Below, one piece after another: positions 21,458-28,681 of a stretch of DNA of 64,000 nt (its first letter is position 1; every line of letters starts with the position of its first letter). The stretch covers positions 372,001 to 436,000 of the forward strand of contig NZ_NQKQ01000001.1 in NCBI RefSeq assembly GCF_002269505.1. The letters run 5' to 3'. Below the pieces are notes generated by a model. That model ran no database searches. It had not been told where the DNA came from and saw nothing but the letters and a program-made list of their open reading frames with translations. The DNA comes from Pseudomonas fragi. Lineage in GTDB: Bacteria; Pseudomonadota; Gammaproteobacteria; Pseudomonadales; Pseudomonadaceae. Position numbers and translations under genes: made by a program.

Positions 21458-21473
21458 TGCACTATATTGGTGC
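21458..21473 (+). promoter_or_regulatory. NtrC binding site upstream of ntrB
   Basis: TGCACTATATTGGTGC is an almost perfect NtrC palindrome; the core GCACTATATTGGTGC is also the sequence of a classic NtrC enhancer site of the E. coli glnA promoter. It lies about 130 bp upstream of the predicted sigma-54 promoter, a normal enhancer distance. A second GTGC half site (GAGAGTGCATT) follows about 20 bp downstream. Confidence 0.9.
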
Positions 21474-21600
21474 GACTATAGTTTGAGAGTGCATTAACCA
21501 GCCCAATTTGGTTCAAAAACCCTCGCACGCTGGACTGCGACGATATGCGCTCATGTTGTAAACGCCTATTTCAGGGGGGCGACGCTTCTTTTCGGAGCCT

Positions 21601-21616
21601 TGGTTTGGTTTTTGCA
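21601..21616 (+). promoter_or_regulatory. sigma-54 promoter of ntrB-ntrC
   Basis: TGGTTTGGTTTTTGCA has the invariant GG and GC at the right spacing and fits TGGYAYRNNNNTTGCW with one mismatch. It lies 50 bp upstream of the ntrB start and downstream of a strong NtrC site, so autoregulation of ntrBC by NtrC is likely. Confidence 0.78.
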
Positions 21617-21665
21617 TTTTCCTTGCACCAGCGCTTCACCCGCGCACGCAATCCGGGATCGGCCC

Positions 21666-22751
21666 ATGACCATCAGTGACGCCCTGCACCGACTGTTACT
21701 CGACAACCTCACCACCGCCACGCTTTTACTCAATGCCGATTTGCGCCTTGAGTACATGAACCCGGCGGCAGAGATGCTGTTGGCGATCAGCGGTCAACGC
21801 AGTCACGGGCAGTTCATCAGTGAGCTCTTTACGGAGTCCACCGAGGCACTGCACTCGCTGCGCCAGGCTGTTGAGCAAGCGCACCCGTTTACCAAGCGCG
21901 AAGCCATGCTGACCTCGCTGACGGGCCAGAACCTGACAGTGGACTATGCCGTGACGCCCATCTTGAGCAATGGCGGCACCATGCTGCTGCTTGAGGTGCA
22001 CCCCCGCGACCGTCTGCTGCGCATCACCAAAGAAGAGGCCCAGCTGTCCAAGCAGGAGACCAGCAAGATGCTGGTGCGCGGCCTGGCCCACGAAATAAAG
22101 AACCCGCTGGGCGGCATTCGCGGCGCGGCCCAGTTGCTGGCCCGCCAACTGCCCGATGAAAACCTGCGCGACTACACCAACGTGATCATCGAAGAGGCTG
22201 ACCGCCTGCGTAACCTGGTCGACCGCATGCTGGGCTCCAACAAACTGCCGTCGCTGGCCATGACCAACGTCCACGAAGTACTTGAACGCGTGTGCAACCT
22301 GGTCGAGGCCGAGACCCAGGGCAGCATCACTTTGGTGCGTGACTACGACCCGAGCCTGCCCGACCTGCTGATCGACCGCGAACAAATGATCCAGGCCGTA
22401 CTCAATATCGTGCGCAACGCGATGCAGGCCATCGGCAGCCAGAACGAGCTGCGCCTGGGCCGCATCAGCCTGCGTACCCGCGCCATGCGCCAGTTCACCA
22501 TTGGCCACATACGCCACCGGCTGGTCACTAAAATCGAAATTATCGACAACGGCCCGGGCATACCTGCCGAGCTGCAAGACACACTTTTTTTTCCGATGGT
22601 CAGCGGTCGCCCGGACGGTACCGGGCTTGGCCTGGCCATCACGCAAAACATCATCAGTCAGCACCAGGGGTTGATCGAGTGTGAAAGCCACCCCGGCCAC
22701 ACACTCTTCTCGATCTTTCTACCACTGGAACAAGGAGCCGCATCGACATGA
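21666..22751 (+). CDS. ntrB: nitrogen regulation sensor kinase NtrB (GlnL)
   Basis: Cytoplasmic histidine kinase/phosphatase that controls NtrC in response to PII protein. The 361-residue protein has an N-terminal PAS-like domain (about 1-110), the H-box GLAHEIKNPLGGIRGAAQLL (His about 143) and an ATPase domain with IIDNGPGIP and GTGLGLAI. ATG 21666 (MTISDALHRLLLDN) is the family start. The ntrC start lies inside its last codons (ATGA overlap), so the two are coupled. Confidence 0.96.
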   Translation: MTISDALHRLLLDNLTTATLLLNADLRLEYMNPAAEMLLAISGQRSHGQFISELFTESTEALHSLRQAVEQAHPFTKREAMLTSLTGQNLTVDYAVTPILSNGGTMLLLEVHPRDRLLRITKEEAQLSKQETSKMLVRGLAHEIKNPLGGIRGAAQLLARQLPDENLRDYTNVIIEEADRLRNLVDRMLGSNKLPSLAMTNVHEVLERVCNLVEAETQGSITLVRDYDPSLPDLLIDREQMIQAVLNIVRNAMQAIGSQNELRLGRISLRTRAMRQFTIGHIRHRLVTKIEIIDNGPGIPAELQDTLFFPMVSGRPDGTGLGLAITQNIISQHQGLIECESHPGHTLFSIFLPLEQGAAST

Positions 22752-24181
22752 GCCGAAGTGAAACCGTGTGGATCGTCGACGACGACCGTTCAATCCGCTG
22801 GGTCCTGGAAAAAGCCTTGCAACAGGAAGGCATGACCACACAAAGTTTCGACAGTGCCGATGGGGTCATGAGCCGACTGGCTCGCCAGCAGCCTGACGTG
22901 ATCATTTCCGATATCCGCATGCCCGGCTCCAGCGGTCTGGACCTGCTTGCCAAAATCCGCGAGCAGCACCCGCGCCTGCCGGTCATTATCATGACCGCTC
23001 ATTCCGATCTGGACAGCGCTGTAGCGTCCTATCAGGGCGGTGCATTCGAATACCTGCCCAAGCCGTTTGATGTCGATGACGCCGTGTCCCTGGTCAAGCG
23101 CGCCAACCAGCACGCCCAGGAACAACAAGGCCTGGCCGTGGCGCCAACGCTTGCCCCCACCCCGGAAATCATCGGCGAAGCACCGGCGATGCAAGAGGTG
23201 TTTCGTGCCATTGGCCGCCTGAGCCACTCCAATATCACGGTGCTGATCAACGGCGAATCGGGTACGGGCAAAGAGCTGGTGGCCCACGCCCTGCATCGCC
23301 ACAGCCCGCGGGCTGCATCGCCGTTTATCGCATTGAACATGGCTGCGATCCCAAAGGACCTGATGGAATCCGAGCTGTTCGGCCATGAAAAAGGCGCTTT
23401 CACCGGCGCTGCGAACCTGCGCCGGGGCCGCTTTGAGCAGGCCGATGGCGGCACCCTGTTCCTCGATGAAATCGGCGATATGCCTGCCGACACCCAAACC
23501 CGGCTGCTGCGGGTATTGGCCGATGGCGAATTCTATCGGGTTGGCGGGCACATGCCGGTCAAGGTGGATGTTCGCATCATCGCAGCCACGCACCAGAACC
23601 TTGAAACCCTGGTGCAGGCCGGCAAGTTTCGTGAAGACCTGTTCCACCGTCTGAACGTGATCCGCATCCATATCCCGCGTCTGTCTGACCGCCGCGAAGA
23701 CATCCCGACCCTGGCCCGGCACTTTCTCAGCAGTGCCGCGCAAGAGCTGTCCGTGGAGCCAAAACTGCTCAAGGCCGAGACCGAGCAGTACCTGAAAAAC
23801 CTGCCGTGGCCAGGCAACGTGCGCCAGCTGGAGAACACCTGCCGCTGGATTACAGTGATGGCCTCGGGTCGCGAAGTACATATCGGCGACCTGCCGCCCG
23901 AGCTGCTGAACCTGCAACAGGACGCCTCCCCTGTCACCAACTGGGAGCAGGCGCTGCGCCAGTGGGCTGACCAGGCCCTGGGGCGTGGCCAGTCCAATCT
24001 GCTCGACAGCGCCGTGCCCACCTTTGAGCGGATCATGATCGAAACCGCGCTCAAGCATACCGCGGGCCGTCGTCGAGACGCTGCGGTGCTGCTGGGTTGG
24101 GGCCGCAACACCTTGACCCGCAAGATCAAGGAACTGGGCATGAAGATCGATGGCGACGAGGATGATGGCGACGAGGCCTGA
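22748..24181 (+). CDS. ntrC: nitrogen regulation response regulator NtrC (GlnG)
   Basis: Sigma-54 enhancer-binding protein, 477 residues: receiver domain with phosphoacceptor in VIISDIRMPG (about 54), AAA+ domain with GESGTGKELVA (Walker A) and the sigma-54 contact loop GAFTGA, and a C-terminal Fis-type helix-turn-helix (RRRDAAVLLGWGRNTLTRKIKELG). Its expected targets in this window are the glnA, ntrB and nrsZ promoters. Overlaps ntrB by 4 bases. Confidence 0.97.
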   Translation: MSRSETVWIVDDDRSIRWVLEKALQQEGMTTQSFDSADGVMSRLARQQPDVIISDIRMPGSSGLDLLAKIREQHPRLPVIIMTAHSDLDSAVASYQGGAFEYLPKPFDVDDAVSLVKRANQHAQEQQGLAVAPTLAPTPEIIGEAPAMQEVFRAIGRLSHSNITVLINGESGTGKELVAHALHRHSPRAASPFIALNMAAIPKDLMESELFGHEKGAFTGAANLRRGRFEQADGGTLFLDEIGDMPADTQTRLLRVLADGEFYRVGGHMPVKVDVRIIAATHQNLETLVQAGKFREDLFHRLNVIRIHIPRLSDRREDIPTLARHFLSSAAQELSVEPKLLKAETEQYLKNLPWPGNVRQLENTCRWITVMASGREVHIGDLPPELLNLQQDASPVTNWEQALRQWADQALGRGQSNLLDSAVPTFERIMIETALKHTAGRRRDAAVLLGWGRNTLTRKIKELGMKIDGDEDDGDEA

Positions 24182-24195
24182 GGCAGATCAAAAGC

Positions 24196-24306
24196 GCCCT
24201 CACCCCAACCCTCTCCCGAGGGAGAGGGAGCTGATTGGAGGTGTCGCATAAATCTGCTTTTGCTTTTAGTCCCCTCTCCCTCCGGGAGAGGGCTAAGGTG
24301 AGGGGC
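24196..24306. repeat. 111-bp palindromic intergenic element, copy 2 (inverted)
   Basis: Begins GCCCTCACCCCAACCCTCTC and ends GCTAAGGTGAGGGGC. Its reverse complement aligns over the full length with the copy at 15367, including non-palindromic interior (ACTAAAAGCAAAA..). It lies just after ntrC. Confidence 0.85.
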
Positions 24307-24410
24307 TCTTGATCTTGACCGCACCACCCTCAAGCAACCCGCCCCATTATCGTGCACGGCTCTAGCCCAATGGTTTGCGCCAACCCTCGCACAAAAATCA
24401 GTCCCCAAAC

Positions 24411-24434
24411 AAAAGCCCCGGATTCCGGGGCTTT
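24411..24434 (+). terminator. terminator between ntrC and nrsZ
   Basis: AAAAGCCCCGG-ATT-CCGGGGCTTTT is a compact GC hairpin with flanking A and T runs. It ends ntrBC transcription and isolates the following small RNA. Confidence 0.9.
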
Positions 24435-24473
24435 TGCGTACTCACGAAGCAATTTCTACAAAAAACCCAAAAT

Positions 24474-24489
24474 TGGCACGCGCCCTGCA
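24474..24489 (+). promoter_or_regulatory. sigma-54 promoter of nrsZ
   Basis: TGGCACGCGCCCTGCA is a near-perfect sigma-54 site (one mismatch in the -12 element). Predicted transcription start about 24500. No protein gene starts in the next 140 bp on this strand. Confidence 0.9.
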
Positions 24490-24499
24490 ATACCTATAG

Positions 24500-24641
24500 C
24501 AGGCAACAACGCTTTAGGGGACCTTGATACAGGCAGGTCAAGACTCCCCACTTTTACACTCGCAGCCTTGATGCCTTTTGCATCAACGCGCACAGCGCTT
24601 TTGGGGAACCCGGTACAGGCAGGCTGGAATTCCCTCTTTTA
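24500..24641 (+). ncRNA. nrsZ: NtrC/sigma-54-dependent small RNA NrsZ
   Basis: Noncoding RNA between ntrC and trmL, the position of NrsZ in P. aeruginosa, where it is made under nitrogen limitation from a sigma-54 promoter, is processed, and promotes rhlA expression and swarming (published work on that species). Here three hairpins can be read: 24517-24549 (GGGGA..TCCCC and CTTGA/TCAAG), 24568-24586 (TTGATGC/GCATCAA) and 24604-24634 (GGGAA/TTCCC and CCGG/CTGG). Hairpins 1 and 3 carry the identical 10-base loop TACAGGCAGG, and a CTTTT follows each. The end (TTCCCTCTTTTATTA) directly meets the stop codon of the convergent gene. Boundaries are predicted, not measured. Confidence 0.88.
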
Positions 24642-25079
24642 TTACTCTCGCAGGTTCACCTGCAACCGCCAGCGTCCATCTTGTAACGCCCCGGCCCAGT
24701 CGCCCTTCAAGGCACGGGCCGCCACCAGGGTCAGCAGCAACCCGCCATCTGTATCACGCACCCGCCAGTTCACGCTTTTGCCGTTATACGTCAACTGGCC
24801 GCTCTGCACCTTGCCCCTGGCATCGAACAGCAACCCCAATGTGCCATCGACCAACTCACCATGCAGCTTGGGCTCGGCACTGAACCACACCACCAGAGCA
24901 CCCGGCAGCACATCCACCTGTTGCAGCTCAACCGGGGTTGGCGCGGTCAAACGACCGATCATCATCCCCACCATCACACCGACTATCGCCAAAGAACCTA
25001 AAACCCGTGGCCATAGTTTCGGTCGCGGGTCCTCTTCAGGCGTAGAATGCTGCCCATCTTTAAGTTCGGAGCCGTGCAT
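24642..25079 (-). CDS. conserved membrane-anchored hypothetical protein (PA5126-like)
   Basis: A 145-residue protein with a polar N-terminus, one transmembrane segment (about 28-46, LGSLAIVGVMVGMMIGRL) and a soluble, beta-rich C-terminal domain (LPGALVVWFSAEPKLHGELV) likely in the periplasm. No known catalytic motif. Function unknown; the position between nrsZ and trmL is conserved with PAO1. Its ATG (25077-25079 on the minus strand) shares two bases with the ATG of trmL. AAGGA lies 11 bases upstream of it, inside trmL. Confidence 0.8.
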   Translation of the reverse strand: MHGSELKDGQHSTPEEDPRPKLWPRVLGSLAIVGVMVGMMIGRLTAPTPVELQQVDVLPGALVVWFSAEPKLHGELVDGTLGLLFDARGKVQSGQLTYNGKSVNWRVRDTDGGLLLTLVAARALKGDWAGALQDGRWRLQVNLRE

Positions 25080-25533
25080 GTTTCACGTCATCCTTTTTCA
25101 ACCAGAAATTCCGCCGAATACCGGCAACATTATCAGGCTGTGCGCCAACAGCGGCTGCCACCTGCATTTGATCGAGCCTATCGGTTTTGAGCTGGACGAC
25201 AAGCGCTTGCGCCGTGCCGGGCTCGATTACCACGAATATGCGCCGCTCAAGCGTCATGCCGACCTGGCCAGCTGCCTTGAGAGCCTGGGCCATCCGCGCC
25301 TGTTCGCCTTCACCACCAAAGGCTCCAGGCCCTTTCACGACGTACAGTTTGCCGAAGGCGATGCCTTTCTCTTTGGCCCTGAAAGCCGTGGCCTGCCGCC
25401 TGAAGTACTCGACGCCCTGGACGGCGACCACCGCCTGCGCCTGCCTATGCGCGAAGGTTGCCGCAGCCTGAACCTGTCCAATACCGTGGCGGTCGCCGTG
25501 TATGAGGCCTGGCGCCAGTTAGGCTTCAAGTAA
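25078..25533 (+). CDS. trmL: tRNA (cytidine/uridine-2'-O-)-methyltransferase TrmL
   Basis: SPOUT-class methyltransferase that modifies the wobble base of leucine tRNAs. The 151-residue protein shows the family signature MFHVILFQPEIPPNTGNIIRL at the start, the knot region FLFGPESRGLPPEVL (about 103) and RSLNLSNTVAVAVYEA (about 132). The start codon overlaps that of the divergent gene; CGGAGC 5 bases upstream is its ribosome site. Confidence 0.95.
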   Translation: MFHVILFQPEIPPNTGNIIRLCANSGCHLHLIEPIGFELDDKRLRRAGLDYHEYAPLKRHADLASCLESLGHPRLFAFTTKGSRPFHDVQFAEGDAFLFGPESRGLPPEVLDALDGDHRLRLPMREGCRSLNLSNTVAVAVYEAWRQLGFK

Positions 25534-25548
25534 CCCGCACCCACACAT

Positions 25549-25577
25549 AAAAAAAGCGCCCATAAGGCGCTTTTTTT
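25549..25577. terminator. bidirectional terminator between trmL and secB
   Basis: AAAAAAAGCGCC-CATAA-GGCGCTTTTTTT between two convergent genes. Confidence 0.92.
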
Positions 25578-25591
25578 GTGGCATCGACTGT

Positions 25592-26080
25592 TTATTGAAC
25601 AGTCGGGCTGCCTTCTTCCTGCATGCGCTGCAATTCTTGCGCGTACAGGGCATCGAAGTTCACCGGAGCCAGCATCAACGCCGGGAACGAGCCGCGAGTT
25701 ACCAGGCTGTCCAGGGTTTCACGGGCATACGGGAACAGGATGTTCGGGCAGAACGCGCCCAGGGTGTGGTTCATCGACGCTGGATCAAGGTTTTTGATCA
25801 GGAAGATGCCAGCCTGTTGCACTTCAGCAATAAAAGCCACTTCGTCGCCGTTTTTAACGGTAACCGACAGGGTCAGAACCACTTCGTGGAAGTCGCCTTC
25901 CAGCGGCTTTTGACGAGTGTTCAGGTCCAGGCCAACGCTCGGTTCCCACTGCTGGCGGAAGATCGCCGGGCTTTTCGGCGCTTCGAACGACAGGTCACGC
26001 ACGTAGATGCGCTGCAGGGAGAATTGTGGAGCGGAGTCTTCATCGCTAACAGCAGCGGTGTTCTGTTGGTCAGTCATCAC
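25592..26080 (-). CDS. secB: protein-export chaperone SecB
   Basis: Cytoplasmic tetrameric chaperone that keeps Sec substrates unfolded and hands them to SecA. The 162-residue product contains the family blocks [19 protein letters not shown] (about 20) and [20 protein letters not shown] (about 110). It is the third gene of a minus-strand run rhodanese-grxC-secB, the same order as E. coli yibN-grxC-secB. Confidence 0.97.
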   Translation of the reverse strand: MMTDQQNTAAVSDEDSAPQFSLQRIYVRDLSFEAPKSPAIFRQQWEPSVGLDLNTRQKPLEGDFHEVVLTLSVTVKNGDEVAFIAEVQQAGIFLIKNLDPASMNHTLGAFCPNILFPYARETLDSLVTRGSFPALMLAPVNFDALYAQELQRMQEEGSPTVQ

Positions 26081-26118
26081 AGATCCTTGTTGATCTTGGG
26101 GCTTATAGAGAATGAGAG

Positions 26119-26373
26119 TCAGACGTTCAGCAGCGCATCCAATTTACCTGCGCGCTCCAGAGCAAACAGGTCATCGCATCCGCCAACATGCTTGTCGCCA
26201 ATCCAGATCTGCGGAACCGACGTGCGGCCTGCCTTCTGAGCCATCTCGGCACGTACCTGGGGCTTGCCGTCGACCTTGACCTCTTCGAAGGCAATACCCT
26301 TTTTCTCAAGCAGAGCCTTGGCTCGCATGCAGTAAGGGCAGTAGTCGCTGGAGTAAACGATGACCTTGGACAT
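26119..26373 (-). CDS. grxC: glutaredoxin 3 GrxC
   Basis: An 84-residue glutathione-dependent disulfide reductase. Dithiol active site [13 protein letters not shown] (Cys 11 and 14), cis-Pro region RTSVPQIWI and GSH-binding GGCDDLFAL are all present. Two bases after the rhodanese gene and about 40 before secB, hence one transcript. Confidence 0.97.
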   Translation of the reverse strand: MSKVIVYSSDYCPYCMRAKALLEKKGIAFEEVKVDGKPQVRAEMAQKAGRTSVPQIWIGDKHVGGCDDLFALERAGKLDALLNV

Positions 26374-26375
26374 AT

Positions 26376-26789
26376 TTACTTCACCACTGGCAGGTTGTCA
26401 GCGCGCCAGCTGGAGATACCGCCAGACAGCTTGGCAGCATTGTAACCAGCCTTGAGCAGCTCACGGGCATGGCCGCCCGAGTGCTGACCGGCAGCATCAA
26501 CCAGAATGATGGTCTTGCCCTTGTGCTTGTCCAGCTCGGCAATACGCGCCATCAGTTTGTCTTGCGGGATGTTCAGGGCACCCACGATGTGTCCGGCGGC
26601 AAAGTCTTTAACCGGGCGAATATCAATCACCACGCCTTCGTCGCGATTGACCAGGCCGGTCAGTTCGCCAGTGCTGATGCTGCGCCCGCCACGGCTGATT
26701 TCGTGAGCAATCAATAGCGCCAACAGGATGACAAACGCGCCTACAAGCAGGTAGTGAGCAGTGGCAAATGTAATCAGGTGATCAACCAT
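26376..26789 (-). CDS. membrane-anchored rhodanese-like protein (YibN-type)
   Basis: A 137-residue protein with an N-terminal transmembrane segment (about 10-28, YLLVGAFVILLALLIAHEI) and a rhodanese domain facing the cytoplasm or periplasm. The position that holds the catalytic Cys in active rhodaneses reads IILVDAAGQHSGG, with no Cys anywhere in the loop, so sulfurtransferase activity is unlikely; E. coli YibN behaves alike. The gene leads the grxC-secB operon. ATG 26789 was chosen as the first Met in front of the membrane helix; the longer frame upstream is not family-like. Confidence 0.88.
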   Translation of the reverse strand: MVDHLITFATAHYLLVGAFVILLALLIAHEISRGGRSISTGELTGLVNRDEGVVIDIRPVKDFAAGHIVGALNIPQDKLMARIAELDKHKGKTIILVDAAGQHSGGHARELLKAGYNAAKLSGGISSWRADNLPVVK

Positions 26790-26937
26790 CAGAAGGTTCC
26801 AGGGTCGTAAAATGTGGGCCAGTATACACAGCCACCTTGGTCGGCCAAACCCCGCCCGGCGGTGACGCCACATGAACTTAGCTTTAAACTGCGCGTCCTC
26901 TTCATACCTTCTTATAAACCAGCCACGAGTGGGATCT

Positions 26938-28473
26938 ATGACTACCACGCCTAAACCTTTGGTCCTGATCATCCTGGATGGCTTCGGTCACAGTGAAAGT
27001 CACGAATACAATGCCGTTTATTCGGCCAAGAAACCGGTGCTGGATCGTCTTTGCGCGAGCATGCCGAACGGCCTGATCTCGGGTTCGGGCATGGATGTCG
27101 GTCTGCCGGACGGCCAGATGGGCAACTCCGAGGTTGGCCACATGAACCTGGGTGCCGGCCGTGTGGTGTATCAGGATTTCACCCGCGTCACCAAGTCGAT
27201 CCGTGATGGCGAGTTCTTTGAGAACCCGACCATCTGCGCCGCGGTCGACAAGGCAGTGGGTGCAGGCAAGGCCGTGCACATCCTCGGTTTGCTCTCGGAT
27301 GGCGGTGTTCACAGCCATCAGGATCACCTGATCGCAATGGCCGAGCTGGCTTTCAAGCGCGGCGCAGAAAAAATCTACCTGCACGCCTTTCTCGATGGCC
27401 GCGATACCCCGCCAAAAAGCGCTTCATCGTCCATCGAACTGCTGGACGAAGCCTTCAAGGACCTGGGCAAGGGCCGCATCGCCAGCCTGATCGGCCGTTA
27501 CTTCGCCATGGACCGTGATAATCGCTGGGACCGTGTCGAGCAGGCCTACAACCTGATCGTCGACGGCAAGGGCGAGTTCAACGCCGCTACTGCCCAGGAA
27601 GGTCTGGAAGCTGCCTACGCGCGTGGCGAAAGCGACGAATTCGTCAAGGCCACCACCATTGGCGAACCTGTACGTGTTGAAGACGGCGACGCCGTAGTCT
27701 TCATGAACTTCCGTGCCGACCGCGCCCGCGAACTGACCCGCGTGTTCGTTGAAGATAATTTCGACGCCTTCGCCCGCGCCCGTCAGCCAAAGCTGGCAGG
27801 TTTCGTGATGCTGACCCAATACGCCGCCAGCATCCCGGCACCCAGCGCATTTGCTCCCGGCAGTCTGGAAAACGTACTGGGCGATTACCTGGCCAAAAAC
27901 GGCAAAACCCAGCTGCGCATCGCCGAAACCGAAAAATATGCCCACGTGACCTTCTTCTTTTCGGGCGGCCGCGAAGAACCGTTCCCGGGCGAAGAACGCA
28001 TTCTGGTGCCGTCGCCAAAAGTCGCCACCTACGACCTGCAACCTGAAATGAGCGCCCCGGAAGTCACCGACCACATCGTCGATGCCATCGAAAACCAGCG
28101 CTATGACGTGATCGTGGTCAACTACGCCAATGGCGACATGGTCGGCCACAGTGGCGTATTCGACGCAGCCGTCAAAGCGGTCGAGTGCCTGGATGCCTGC
28201 GTGGGCCGTATCGTTGAAGCACTGGAAAAAGTCGGCGGCGAAGCCCTGATCACCGCTGACCACGGCAACGTCGAGCAGATGTCAGATGACACCACCGGCC
28301 AGGCTCACACCGCACACACCTGCGAGCCCGTACCGTTTATCTATGTGGGCAAGCGTGCGCTCAAGGTTCGCGATGGCGGCGTACTGGCCGACGTGGCGCC
28401 AACCATGCTCAAACTGCTGGGCCTGCCTCAGCCGCAAGAGATGACCGGCAAATCGATTCTGGTCGACGCTTGA
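26938..28473 (+). CDS. gpmI: 2,3-bisphosphoglycerate-independent phosphoglycerate mutase GpmI
   Basis: Manganese-dependent glycolytic/gluconeogenic mutase, 511 residues. Metal and active-site motifs: [11 protein letters not shown] (about 10), the phosphoserine region [17 protein letters not shown] (Ser about 65), [12 protein letters not shown] (about 400) and [10 protein letters not shown] (about 440). ATG 26938 gives the usual [11 protein letters not shown] start. It leads the gpmI-envC-ctpA-yibQ group, the same grouping as E. coli gpmI-envC-yibQ, but a REP pair separates it from envC. Confidence 0.97.
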   Translation: MTTTPKPLVLIILDGFGHSESHEYNAVYSAKKPVLDRLCASMPNGLISGSGMDVGLPDGQMGNSEVGHMNLGAGRVVYQDFTRVTKSIRDGEFFENPTICAAVDKAVGAGKAVHILGLLSDGGVHSHQDHLIAMAELAFKRGAEKIYLHAFLDGRDTPPKSASSSIELLDEAFKDLGKGRIASLIGRYFAMDRDNRWDRVEQAYNLIVDGKGEFNAATAQEGLEAAYARGESDEFVKATTIGEPVRVEDGDAVVFMNFRADRARELTRVFVEDNFDAFARARQPKLAGFVMLTQYAASIPAPSAFAPGSLENVLGDYLAKNGKTQLRIAETEKYAHVTFFFSGGREEPFPGEERILVPSPKVATYDLQPEMSAPEVTDHIVDAIENQRYDVIVVNYANGDMVGHSGVFDAAVKAVECLDACVGRIVEALEKVGGEALITADHGNVEQMSDDTTGQAHTAHTCEPVPFIYVGKRALKVRDGGVLADVAPTMLKLLGLPQPQEMTGKSILVDA

Positions 28474-28480
28474 AATAAAA

Positions 28481-28584
28481 CCCGTGGGAGCGAGCCTGCT
28501 CGCGAAGGTCTGAAGCGCGCCGCGCTGATCCAGTCAACATGCGCTATCGTTAACGACATTCGCGAGCGGGCTCGCTCCCACGGG
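28481..28584. repeat. REP-type pair between gpmI and envC
   Basis: CCCGTGGGAGCGAGCCTGCT and, about 70 bp later, its near reverse complement ending GCTCGCTCCCACGGG. Confidence 0.85.
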
Positions 28585-28681
28585 GCTGACCGTTCCATGA
28601 CAATTTCACCTTCATCCATTTCTTATAGGTGACGAGGGCGGGCATACTAGGCCGTCCCGTTCCCCAGGTGTCGCCCGCCCC

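Noticed and set aside
24352..25077. Long in-frame N-terminal extension of trmL (about 240 codons) through nrsZ
   Set aside because: It crosses the sRNA and the antisense membrane-protein gene; TrmL homologs start at MFHVILFQPEIP.
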